This document shows positions 26,564-33,604 of a DNA stretch of 64,000 nucleotides, piece after piece. The notes beneath the pieces are model-generated. The model had not been told where the DNA came from, ran no database searches, and saw only the letters and a list, made by a program, of their open reading frames with translations. Positions within the stretch are counted from its first letter, which is position 1. The number at the start of each line of letters is the position of its first letter. The stretch lies in NCBI GenBank assembly GCA_937930635.1, contig CALHCF010000013.1:104012-168011 (forward strand), read 5' to 3'. Source of the DNA: an uncultured Rhizobiaceae group bacterium (GTDB lineage Bacteria; Pseudomonadota; Alphaproteobacteria; Rhizobiales; Rhizobiaceae). A program made the translations under genes and the position numbers.

Positions 26564-26935
26564 ATGGAAGACAGAGAGAAACACGCGGCCAGAATCCGCA
26601 AACTGAACGACCAGTTTCGGAGGGGTTTGCCTTCCCCATCAAGAGTTCCCGGTCGTGTCGTTATGACCCAAGGCATTCAGGAATTAACCGATGATCCGGC
26701 TGAACCGGGCAAGCATCTTGCTTCCCTGTTTGAAGTGGTTCGCACGTTTGAAGCGTTTGATGAAACCAATGATCCCTATGGCGAGCATGATTTCGGGGCA
26801 TTTGATTTTCTGGGGCAACGAGTGTTCTGGAAGATCGATTATTACGCTCCTGACATGCTGCATGGATCGGAAGACCCGACAGATCTGGAAAGCACCGTTC
26901 GGGTTTTGACCGTGATGCTTGCTCATGAATATTGA
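26564..26935 (+). CDS. DUF3768 family protein
   Basis: A 123-residue protein with the DUF3768 pattern: RIRKLNDQFRRGL, VVMTQGIQEL, FDETNDPYGEHDFGAFDF and KIDYYAPDMLHGSEDPTD, ending VLTVMLAHEY. Function unknown; typical of alphaproteobacterial plasmids and ICEs and often close to DUF736, as here. AAGGAGAG lies 8 nt before the ATG. The next gene starts inside its last codons (11-base overlap). Confidence 0.93.
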   Translation: MEDREKHAARIRKLNDQFRRGLPSPSRVPGRVVMTQGIQELTDDPAEPGKHLASLFEVVRTFEAFDETNDPYGEHDFGAFDFLGQRVFWKIDYYAPDMLHGSEDPTDLESTVRVLTVMLAHEY

Positions 26936-27275
26936 GGCAGCGAAGACGGTACTTTCCCAAAAAGACCGTGAAGTAGTTTTCCGGATTGCCACGAAGGGTT
27001 TGGTTCATTTTCATGGAAGTCGATTTGCGGACGGTATGACGGACAAAGAACTCGAAGACGCATTGGTTTCCAGTCTTGGCATCTTTGGCGGTTCTGGCGG
27101 CCCTGATCGCTTGTCTGTCTCTTTTAAAGGAGCGGGACTAAAAATCTGGGGTGGTTGGGATGTGGTCAATCACGTTACCAAGCCTCCCCTGTTTCAGGGG
27201 CGTGAAACCATCGCAATGGCTCGGGAGATTTATTCGATCCCTGATCCGGACAAATCGCAAATGCAGCTCTTTTAA
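26925..27275 (+). CDS. Hypothetical protein, 116 residues
   Basis: Starts at the ATG at 26925 inside the DUF3768 gene, so translation is coupled. The sequence has a helical N-terminus and a Gly-rich beta segment (LGIFGGSGGPDRLSVSFKGA, GLKIWGGWDVVNHV). I do not recognise a family. The tight operon with DUF3768 and the terminator following at 27281 support a real gene. Confidence 0.65.
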   Translation: MNIEAAKTVLSQKDREVVFRIATKGLVHFHGSRFADGMTDKELEDALVSSLGIFGGSGGPDRLSVSFKGAGLKIWGGWDVVNHVTKPPLFQGRETIAMAREIYSIPDPDKSQMQLF

Positions 27276-27280
27276 AAACC

Positions 27281-27310
27281 AGCCTCGCAGGACTTGCTTG
27301 CGGGGCTTTT
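27281..27310 (+). terminator. Terminator of the DUF3768 operon
   Basis: Stem AGCC(T)CGCA / TGCG(G)GGCT with a 9-nt loop and TTTT, directly after the stop at 27275. Confidence 0.75.
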
Positions 27311-27351
27311 GATTTGGGTAAAACTGAAGGATCGATTACACTGGGTTTATC

Positions 27352-27525
27352 ATGAAGAATGATTCACAACCTGATGGCCTACCAAATGCTGAACTTGCAG
27401 CTACCTGCTTAATCCTTGAGACGGGCATGGCGCTGATTGCTAGGGAAAGATCTGGTATCAGGTCTGAAGCAATTCACCGCTGGTTGCGCGCAAATGATGA
27501 TCAACCTTTCCCTAAAGCGAAATGA
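27352..27525 (+). CDS. Small hypothetical protein, 57 residues
   Basis: A frame from ATG 27352 with an amphipathic helical pattern (AELAATCLILETGMALIARE, then IRSEAIHRWLRAND). It could be a small DNA-binding or antitoxin-like protein, but I cannot assign it. It is followed after 12 bases by another short frame in the same direction. No clear ribosome site beyond a weak GGG. Confidence 0.35.
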   Translation: MKNDSQPDGLPNAELAATCLILETGMALIARERSGIRSEAIHRWLRANDDQPFPKAK

Positions 27526-27537
27526 TTTGGGATCAAT

Positions 27538-27696
27538 ATGAATTCAAAACTCAACGCTATACCCACTGGCGAGAATGAAATCACCATTTTGCGAACTTTA
27601 ATCGAAGAGGGTCTTGCGAGTGGTGAGGCCGTGCCTGTTTCAAAAGACATGTTTGATGCGATGCGATCAAAGATACTGTGCAGACAAGAATGCTGA
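27538..27696 (+). CDS. Small ParD-like C-terminal peptide, 52 residues
   Basis: A 52-codon frame whose middle (TILRTLIEEGLASGEAVPVS followed by KDMFDAMRSK) resembles the C-terminal toxin-binding part of ParD-family antitoxins. The N-terminal ribbon-helix-helix DNA-binding part is missing and no ParE-like toxin gene follows. Possibly a decayed antitoxin. Low confidence. Confidence 0.3.
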   Translation: MNSKLNAIPTGENEITILRTLIEEGLASGEAVPVSKDMFDAMRSKILCRQEC

Positions 27697-27925
27697 CTTT
27701 CGCTTCAATCTGTGTTATTGAGTGCTTACCGGAGGATTGGTGCCAAAAGTTGTTTCGACGCTGCGGGGCCACCTCCAACTTTAACGGGCAACCAAACAAG
27801 GCGGCTTTTTGAGCCGTGAGCCTGACGCACCTCCAAAAAGAGGTTTCCACCGATCGGTGGTCATAAACAAGACGGCTTGTGTGCCCCAGCCTCGGCTGGG
27901 GTTGTCGTCCTTAGGGGCGCTAAAC

Positions 27926-27954
27926 TTGCAATTTCCGATTTTTTTTGCTATATA
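27926..27954 (+). promoter_or_regulatory. Strong sigma70-like promoter, 17-bp spacer
   Basis: TTGCAA (27926-27931), 17 bases, TATATA (27949-27954). No start codon with a credible frame follows. A terminator occurs about 100 bases downstream, so it appears to drive a short RNA. Confidence 0.5.
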
Positions 27955-27961
27955 TAGGGTA

Positions 27962-28064
27962 ATTGAGGATCACGTCCCGACAGTGCTTTTGTCACTTAGG
28001 CACGCCCTCAACACAATTCGAGAAACGTCCCAAAGACACTTTTGTTGTCGCGGGGCGTTTTTTT
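27962..28064 (+). ncRNA. Candidate small RNA of about 100 nt
   Basis: Delimited by the promoter at 27926-27954 and a Rho-independent terminator (ACGTCCC..GGGGCGT stem with an inner GACA/TGTC pairing, then seven T, 28025-28064). A GACAGTGC / GTCAC-type hairpin and a second ACGTCCC (27972) occur inside, offering alternative pairing. The 3' end runs tail-to-tail into the NYN gene. No sRNA family recognised; a plasmid-type counter-transcript or regulatory RNA is possible. Confidence 0.4.
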
Positions 28065-28542
28065 ATGACCTGTCTTCAAACTTACCAATCAATTCTGGCA
28101 CATAGGCAATTCGGCCCCCACTGCAACGTCTCAAAAGTGCAGAGCAATAATTTCGGTCTTGCGGACTGATGATACCGCCGAATTTGTCATCACGTTTGAG
28201 GCGCTCTGCAAGATCAAAAAAGTCCCCGTCACTGGTAACCAGCCAAGCCCTGTCAAAGTCATTCCATTGATCCATCGCGGAAATTGTTAGGCAAATATCG
28301 ACATTGGCCTTGGTTTTCCCCTGGTGGTATTCAACGTCTCTGAACACCAGATCAAAACCACACTTCTCCAAGTGGTCGTAGTGCTTTTGCTGGCTTCTCA
28401 AATACCCAAAATACATGATTGCTCTGGTGACGCCATACTTCCGGTTGAGCCACAGTCGAAACCGCTTGTAATCAATTTTTCGGTCAATCGCGTGAACGGA
28501 TTTTTTGAGGTTCTGGCTGTCAATAAATGCGTAATTATTCAT
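28063..28542 (-). CDS. NYN domain ribonuclease-like protein
   Basis: A 159-residue NYN/PIN-like protein (LabA/DUF88 group). The acidic active-site residues appear in YAFIDSQNLKKS (Asp8), KANVDICLTISAMD (Asp near 80) and WLVTSDGDFFDLAERL (Asp near 104 and 106). Such proteins are thought to be metal-dependent RNases. The ATG at 28542 starts directly at the first beta strand. Its 3' end overlaps the candidate small-RNA terminator by 2 bases. Common cargo on mobile elements, sometimes linked to defence or RNA processing. Confidence 0.85.
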   Translation of the reverse strand: MNNYAFIDSQNLKKSVHAIDRKIDYKRFRLWLNRKYGVTRAIMYFGYLRSQQKHYDHLEKCGFDLVFRDVEYHQGKTKANVDICLTISAMDQWNDFDRAWLVTSDGDFFDLAERLKRDDKFGGIISPQDRNYCSALLRRCSGGRIAYVPELIGKFEDRS

Positions 28543-28594
28543 TCCAATATTCTATCAGATTCGCCTCAAACCGCACTGACTGATTGGAAATGGG

Positions 28595-29560
28595 TTACAC
28601 CCATTCGCTGATCACAATGGGTTGTCCTGCAGCATTTTTATATTCCACGGATAGCGGATCGAAGGTCTCGAGTTTCTCGCGGGACACGAAGAGACATGCA
28701 TTCGCCGGATAGCCTTGCGCGATATAATGCTGACCTGCGTCTTTCAGTATGTTTGCGATGTGCCGTTCGGTTGTAGTGACGAAAATCGTTCTTAAGTTTG
28801 ACAGCCCAAGCTTTTCTTCGATGATCCCTCGCTTATGCGCTTCACCGTAAGCGATCATGGTTTTGAGAATGGATTTCTGATCCCAGAAATTAGCCCATCT
28901 GATATTGCTTTCCGTATCCTGATCAATTTCAAGTGCGAAGAATTTCTCTGCCCGGTCTGTTGGCAAATTTGGCAGGACAATCGAGAAATACCCGTCCGGC
29001 TCGATTGTGATCGGTCGGTGTTCTCGTTTCCAGACCGCAAGTGAGGGAAACGAAATCGTCTCCGTATAGGGTTTGCCTAAGAGTTCATCCTGATGGCGCA
29101 TCGTAAGCCCTGAACTCTTCCCCACCGCGCGTATCGCTGTTTCCAGTTCCACCAGAAAATCCGACCGGTTGAGGTCATGGAGGATCGCGTTGAAGCTTCT
29201 GTGTCGCCGGTATCGTTCGCGGTGCACAGTCGGATCAATCCGATAGCCTTTTGATGCGAGCACATCCGCGCCTTTGGTCGTGAGTGCTGTAATCCAGTGA
29301 ATGCCAGTACAAACCGCTCTGAGCGGAATTTGCACGTCAGGATGATAGATCAGCCCTGCTCTTGTGAGTTCGAGTTCGCGGTGCGTTTTGCGCGGATATC
29401 CGAAAAGGAGCTTTTCGAGATGCGTTTCATCGAGGAGACCAAACCGCCATCCGTAGAAAAGACGATCCAGCGTTCGCTGGGTGAAGTTTACTCGTCTGGT
29501 GGGTTCGGGTTTTGCAAATCGTGGATTGATCGATGCGGGATCGCGTTTCTGGCGTTTCAT
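28595..29560 (-). CDS. Replication-relaxation family protein (module A)
   Basis: A 321-residue protein with an N-terminal winged-helix part (TQRTLDRLFYGWRFGLLDET, HRELELTRAGLIYHPD) and a restriction-endonuclease-like C-terminal half (IEPDGYFSIVLPN, FFALEIDQDTESNIRW). This is the architecture of Replic_Relax proteins of mobile elements. It follows the VirD4/TraG-like ATPase gene by 11 bases on the same strand, so the two are probably one transcript and act together in DNA processing or mobilisation. A second protein of similar layout is at 44843-45823. Function inferred from family name and context. Confidence 0.7.
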   Translation of the reverse strand: MKRQKRDPASINPRFAKPEPTRRVNFTQRTLDRLFYGWRFGLLDETHLEKLLFGYPRKTHRELELTRAGLIYHPDVQIPLRAVCTGIHWITALTTKGADVLASKGYRIDPTVHRERYRRHRSFNAILHDLNRSDFLVELETAIRAVGKSSGLTMRHQDELLGKPYTETISFPSLAVWKREHRPITIEPDGYFSIVLPNLPTDRAEKFFALEIDQDTESNIRWANFWDQKSILKTMIAYGEAHKRGIIEEKLGLSNLRTIFVTTTERHIANILKDAGQHYIAQGYPANACLFVSREKLETFDPLSVEYKNAAGQPIVISEWV

Positions 29561-29571
29561 GAAATTAAAAA

Positions 29572-31296
29572 TTATGCGCGTGCGCTGAATATCAGGTCAC
29601 CCAGTGCTTTGAGGTCATCTGGGTCACTTGCCTCTTCGGCTTTGCGTTTCACTCGTGCTGTGCGGTTCTGGTGGTTGACCTTCGTTCGAGCTTTGCTGAC
29701 CTCTGAAAATTTCGATTGCCAGATGATTTTCTCTTCTGGCTTCAGACCACCATTGCTTGCGAGAATCTGGTACTCTGCTCTTAGCCGCTCCGTTCCAAAC
29801 CGTTCCCGTGTGAAGTTCCGTGCGGATTGAGATTTTGCGCGTCCGTGATCCCGTCTTCGAATTGCAATTGGCGATGATGCCGGTGCCTGGGGTTTTCCGT
29901 CTTTGGTCAATCGCAACAGCGCTTCCCCATTGCCAAGGTTGCGAATGACATCAAGGCTTCGCTCGCGATGTTGCGCTTCAAGATCATCGACAATTGCTTC
30001 CGCATCCTTGTTCCCCACTGCAAAGACTGCGAGCGATCCACATCCGTTTCGAAGGACACTGGAAATTTTGGGATCAAATTGATCAAGGTGCTGATGCGCA
30101 ATCCGCGCAAACAATCCTGAATGACGTCCTTGCGTGATGATCTTCGTGAGTTCCATTGTTGGAAAAGAATGCGCTTCATCAATTGACAGGGTGAACGGTT
30201 GAGTTGGGTTCCCCACTTTCGCTGCAGCCTGACGAATTCTCGAGATGATCAACATTCCGATAAAGGCTGCATTATCGAGGCCGATTTTGTTTTGATTGAG
30301 ATTGACGACGAGGATTTGTTTGCGGCGGATGATCTCTTCGAAATCGAGACTGCATCGGGGTTGGCCAATGATATTGCGAATGAGAGGATCGAGGGACAGC
30401 GCATCAATTTTGTTGAGAACCGGCTCCACCCATTCCCGTCTCGTTCGTTCATGAAGGTCATGGCGATCAAACCGGAAGTCCCACCAGTCTAAAAGTTGCC
30501 GATTGGCGATGTCGGTTTTTGCGCGTTTGCGGAAATCTTCGTCGAGCAGCAATCGGAATACGGACAATAGACTGGGCCTCATGCAATGGGGGTTTTCGAT
30601 GAGGGTGTGGAGTGCTGCTCGGAAGATCGATTCCATTCGCGGGCCCCATCCTGTGTCATGCCAGATGCTTGCAAACATTTGCAGGATATCTGATACCGCT
30701 CGCGGTCGGTCTTCCGGTGCGATGTTGTAAAGCGGATTGATCCCGATCGGGAATTCGGTATCTGCGCAATCGATATAGATCACATCCTTGTCCCGGCTTT
30801 CTCTACTCCCCTCCCTTTCTCCTTCACCCGTTTCATTCTGAAAGGAAGCTTCGCGCTTTGACCTGTTCGATCGCGTTTCGCCGCGACTTTTAGATGTGTC
30901 ACTGTTTCGTGACGTGTCGCGACCGGTCGGGACGCACTGTGTAGGAATATGTGAGAGCAGAGATTCTGCTGCTGTTCCGATCGGGTCTATGAAACAAAGA
31001 CCGTTGCCGAGTTCCATGTCTGCGATTGCAAGTTCTGTCAGAAGGTTGGTTTTACCCGTTCCTGATCTTCCGATGATGTAGAAATGCTCGTTCAGGTCTT
31101 CAGAGTAGATATGGAATTCCTGATCCAGTCCTTTGGCAAGCGGAATAGAACCGAGTGTGATGGCCTCGGGGAATTGTTGATTGGCATTGTCTCGGTTTCG
31201 TTCAGGCATACGCGAAAACTGACACATCCCATCCTGAAGCGGGGTTTGGTTATGCTCCGCCCTTGGGCTGTTTTGATTGCAAGAGACGTTTTCCAT
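29572..31296 (-). CDS. VirD4/TraG-like conjugation ATPase (module A)
   Basis: A 574-residue P-loop ATPase: Walker A IIGRSGTGKTNLL (residues 75-87), Walker B TLSIDEAHSFPTME, and the arginine-rich GQPRCSLDFEEII region. No membrane segment is visible, so it may be a soluble coupling-type or HerA-like motor. Residues about 121-170 are an Arg/Ser/Asp/Glu-rich low-complexity insertion (GRDTSRNSDTSKSRGETRSN) right after the DPIG strand, encoded partly by degenerate 10-bp DNA units. It is upstream of the replication-relaxation gene. Confidence 0.85.
   Translation of the reverse strand: MENVSCNQNSPRAEHNQTPLQDGMCQFSRMPERNRDNANQQFPEAITLGSIPLAKGLDQEFHIYSEDLNEHFYIIGRSGTGKTNLLTELAIADMELGNGLCFIDPIGTAAESLLSHIPTQCVPTGRDTSRNSDTSKSRGETRSNRSKREASFQNETGEGEREGSRESRDKDVIYIDCADTEFPIGINPLYNIAPEDRPRAVSDILQMFASIWHDTGWGPRMESIFRAALHTLIENPHCMRPSLLSVFRLLLDEDFRKRAKTDIANRQLLDWWDFRFDRHDLHERTRREWVEPVLNKIDALSLDPLIRNIIGQPRCSLDFEEIIRRKQILVVNLNQNKIGLDNAAFIGMLIISRIRQAAAKVGNPTQPFTLSIDEAHSFPTMELTKIITQGRHSGLFARIAHQHLDQFDPKISSVLRNGCGSLAVFAVGNKDAEAIVDDLEAQHRERSLDVIRNLGNGEALLRLTKDGKPQAPASSPIAIRRRDHGRAKSQSARNFTRERFGTERLRAEYQILASNGGLKPEEKIIWQSKFSEVSKARTKVNHQNRTARVKRKAEEASDPDDLKALGDLIFSARA
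30850..30935 (+). repeat. Degenerate 10-bp repeat array inside the ATPase gene
   Basis: Units of about 10 bp resembling GTCGCGACNT: TTCGCGCTTT (30850), ATCGCGTTTC (30870), GCCGCGACTT (30880), TTCGTGACGT (30906), GTCGCGACCG (30916), GTCGGGACGC (30926). The same type of unit occurs in tandem at 34261-34370 and 34446-34515. A 10-bp period is not a multiple of three, so it does not come from protein-repeat selection. Confidence 0.55.
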
Positions 31297-31536
31297 GTCT
31301 GACGGTGCTGTGGAACGCGTGTCAGATTGGAATTATCCTGCGGTTATGGCTCAGGTAGAGGATGCGCTGTTTTGGAATATGCCCATTATACCAGAGATTG
31401 TTTTATTGAGATTTGAAAATGCGCTTGAGTTTGGCGATCTGCCAATCTTGCGTATCCCAATCACTTCTCTCTAGGTTGTTTGCGGGCCTTCCGGCTCAGA
31501 CCCGGCTGGTCGCCGGGCCAACTTATAGGGTAGCGA

Positions 31537-31569
31537 ATTTTTGACGAAAAGTCAAAATTCGGTATAATT
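31537..31569 (+). promoter_or_regulatory. Promoter with overlapping operator upstream of the primase gene
   Basis: TTGACG (31542-31547), 16 bases, TATAAT (31564-31569). The minus-35 box lies in a near-perfect palindrome, TTTTGAC-GAAAA-GTCAAAA, a likely repressor site. The primase start is about 155 bases downstream. The rest of the 31297-31728 gap shows only a GC-rich hairpin near 31485-31522 and no good gene. Confidence 0.6.
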
Positions 31570-31728
31570 TACAGGATGATAGCGGAAGTTCGGTTCGTTT
31601 ATGAGCTGACGAAAGTTTTCGCTTTCTGATCTTTCAAAACAATCAAATGGCAATGCTCTGGATGTTTCATTCGGAGCGGATCGCTTCGTTTGAACTGGCT
31701 GTGCCTCATTTTACGAAAGGAGGCAGCA

Positions 31729-33057
31729 ATGCCTGATTCAAACAAACAAACTAACCGATCCAGGAAAGAATGGATCAGCAGGGATTCGGTCTTTACTGCG
31801 CTCAGCATGAAGGATGTTCTTGATCATTATGGAATAGAAACCGGTTCTGGCGACAGTTACCGCATTCATTGTCCGTTTCATGATGATGATCGTCCGTCTT
31901 GTTCAATCAACGAACCAAAAAAAATCTTCAACTGCTTTGCCTGTGGTGAACAGGGCAATGTGTTGGATTTCATAGGCGGGATGGAGGGCTATGATCCGAA
32001 AAAGGACTTCCGCAAGATTCTGGAGAAAGCGGTTGCCATCATGGGCCATAACCCGACACCCGAACGCAAGTCTCGCCAGTCCCAACCGGCTGATACAGAG
32101 AAACAAGAAACACAAGAAGCGACGCCACAAACCAAACCGGTGAAAACCAAGGTCAAAAACCCAAAGTCAAAGAAGAAGCTCAAACCAGAAACGGGAAAAA
32201 CCACTGCAAAGAAAACGAAGAGCGACAAGACTCTTGATCTCGAGCCAAACCGTGTTCTGGGCGCTCCAGCCTTTCCGTTAAAGCTTGATCCGACCCATCC
32301 GTGGTTGGTTGATCGATTGTCTGCAATCGGTCTTTCGTCAGATGATGCCAAGGAACTTGGCATTGGCTATGAGACGAGAAGCAATGCGTTGATGGCGGGT
32401 CGGGTTTGTTTTCCGGTCCATAATGCGGAGGGTGGTCTCGTCGCTTATTCTGGCCGCTGGGCCAGTGATGACGTTAATGATCGCGGGTTGTTTGTTGATG
32501 ATAAGGGCCGCGATCAGGATCGTTACAAGCTGCCGAAGGATTTCAGGAAGCAGCTGGAGCTTTATAACCTCCACCGCGTTCTCGAAAACCGCACCCGTTC
32601 AGCAACCCCAGACAATGGCACACTGGTCATTGTCGAAGGGTTCTGGTCCTCGCTCCGCCTTTCTTCTCTCACCATTCCGGTTGTCGCCCTGATGGGTCAC
32701 ACGATGTCGGGTGCGCAGATTGATCTTTTGAAGCGTCATCGCTTCTCCAATCTGGTTTTGATGCTGGATGGCGATAAACAAGGAAGGAAAGCGTCAGACC
32801 ATCTGATGGAAGTTCTTTCAAGAGACTTCTTTGTGAAGGTGATTGATCTTGAAGACGGCATCAAACCGGATTCTGTTGACGAAAGGGTTCTGCTCGATCT
32901 CAGAGATCAATTGCAATCTCCAACGGAAAACAGAACGCCAGACAAAACCCAACAAAACGAAGAACAACACTCAACCCAGAACCCGTTTGGTTCCTTCGGC
33001 CATTCTTATGTGATCCGATCCAAGGGTGTGACTGATCAGTCACGCCCACAAGCCTGA
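31729..33057 (+). CDS. CHC2 zinc-finger / Toprim primase-like protein
   Basis: A 442-residue DnaG-type protein. The N-terminal CHC2 zinc site is HCPFH...CFACG (Cys48, His51, Cys69, Cys72). A Lys/Thr/Pro-rich linker (about 120-175) precedes a Toprim domain with IVEGFWSSLRL and LMLDGDKQGRKASDHL. It lacks the DnaB-binding C-terminus, as expected for element-borne primases that start lagging or incoming strand synthesis. AAAGGAGG lies 6 nt before the ATG at 31729. It has its own promoter and terminator. Confidence 0.9.
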   Translation: MPDSNKQTNRSRKEWISRDSVFTALSMKDVLDHYGIETGSGDSYRIHCPFHDDDRPSCSINEPKKIFNCFACGEQGNVLDFIGGMEGYDPKKDFRKILEKAVAIMGHNPTPERKSRQSQPADTEKQETQEATPQTKPVKTKVKNPKSKKKLKPETGKTTAKKTKSDKTLDLEPNRVLGAPAFPLKLDPTHPWLVDRLSAIGLSSDDAKELGIGYETRSNALMAGRVCFPVHNAEGGLVAYSGRWASDDVNDRGLFVDDKGRDQDRYKLPKDFRKQLELYNLHRVLENRTRSATPDNGTLVIVEGFWSSLRLSSLTIPVVALMGHTMSGAQIDLLKRHRFSNLVLMLDGDKQGRKASDHLMEVLSRDFFVKVIDLEDGIKPDSVDERVLLDLRDQLQSPTENRTPDKTQQNEEQHSTQNPFGSFGHSYVIRSKGVTDQSRPQA

Positions 33058-33080
33058 TCCATCACTAAGAAACGCCATTT

Positions 33081-33107
33081 CCCCTCCTTTTCGAAGGAGG
33101 GGTTTTC
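33081..33107 (+). terminator. Terminator of the primase gene
   Basis: CCCCTCC-TTTTCGA-(A)GGAGGGG followed by TTTT, 24 bases past the stop. Confidence 0.9.
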
Positions 33108-33143
33108 ATATTCCAACTCAGGAAATCGCCGCCGTTCAAAGGT

Positions 33144-33229
33144 CTGGCCGCTATGCCAAGGTCTACGCGCATGCCGATTCTGTTATTCAGAATCGTCCAC
33201 AGCATGCGCGTAGACCTTGGCGCGGCCAG
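33144..33229. repeat. Long nested palindrome (cruciform-type)
   Basis: The left arm (33144-33174) and right arm (33202-33229) pair over about 28 bases (GCATGCGCGTAGACCTTGGC is perfect, then GCGGCCAG after a 3-base difference). The centre holds a second palindrome, CGATTCTG..CAGAATCG. It is noncoding, between the primase terminator and the HTH gene. Candidate origin-type or recombination structure. Confidence 0.75.
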
Positions 33230-33237
33230 TCTGTTTT

Positions 33238-33541
33238 CCCCGTTGCCCATAATCCCGTTCGGGAACCGTCGCCGTCTGCCCCGACAAGCGCATGAAGACC
33301 CAACAATCAAAGAAGGTCAGTGGGCAGATTAGAAAGGCGACCCAAATCTCTTCGAGGTGGCGCGCTTTGTCGGGCCAGTCCATTTTTGATGGGCAACGGG
33401 GAGATTTGGGTCGCGTTTCCAACTGCGACGGTTCCCGGTTCGATTATGGGCACAATTGTCGCCAGAATGTCCCATATCTGGCGCACCCATTTCCAACCGG
33501 TCTCTTGCAAAACCCGTCATCGTCTCATGACGGTTTTTTGC
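33238..33541. repeat. Mosaic of inverted repeats with terminal hairpin
   Basis: Arms GCGACCCAAATCTC (33337-33350) and its complement (33401-33414) are perfect. CCCCGTTGCCCAT (33238) is inverted at 33389. TGCCCATAATC..GGGAACCGTCGC (about 33245-33274) is inverted at about 33425-33455. CGCCAGA/TCTGGCG forms another at 33462-33485. CCGTCAT/ATGACGG followed by TTTTTT (33518-33541) looks like a terminator usable in both directions. No gene lies in 33108-33604. Confidence 0.65.
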
Positions 33542-33604
33542 AAAGTTCGATCTATTGGGATCAATCAAAAAACACCGCATTCGGTGTTTCTGAAATCCAA
33601 CAGT

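Noticed and set aside
27538..27696. Complete ParDE toxin-antitoxin pair
   Set aside because: Only a ParD-like C-terminal segment is seen and no ParE-like gene follows.
31295..31474. 59-codon frame divergent from the TraG-like ATPase
   Set aside because: Its ATG shares the CATG with the start of the ATPase, there is no ribosome site, and no homology is evident.
33108..33604. CRISPR array
   Set aside because: The repeats are inverted and overlapping, not regularly spaced direct repeats, and no cas genes are in the window.
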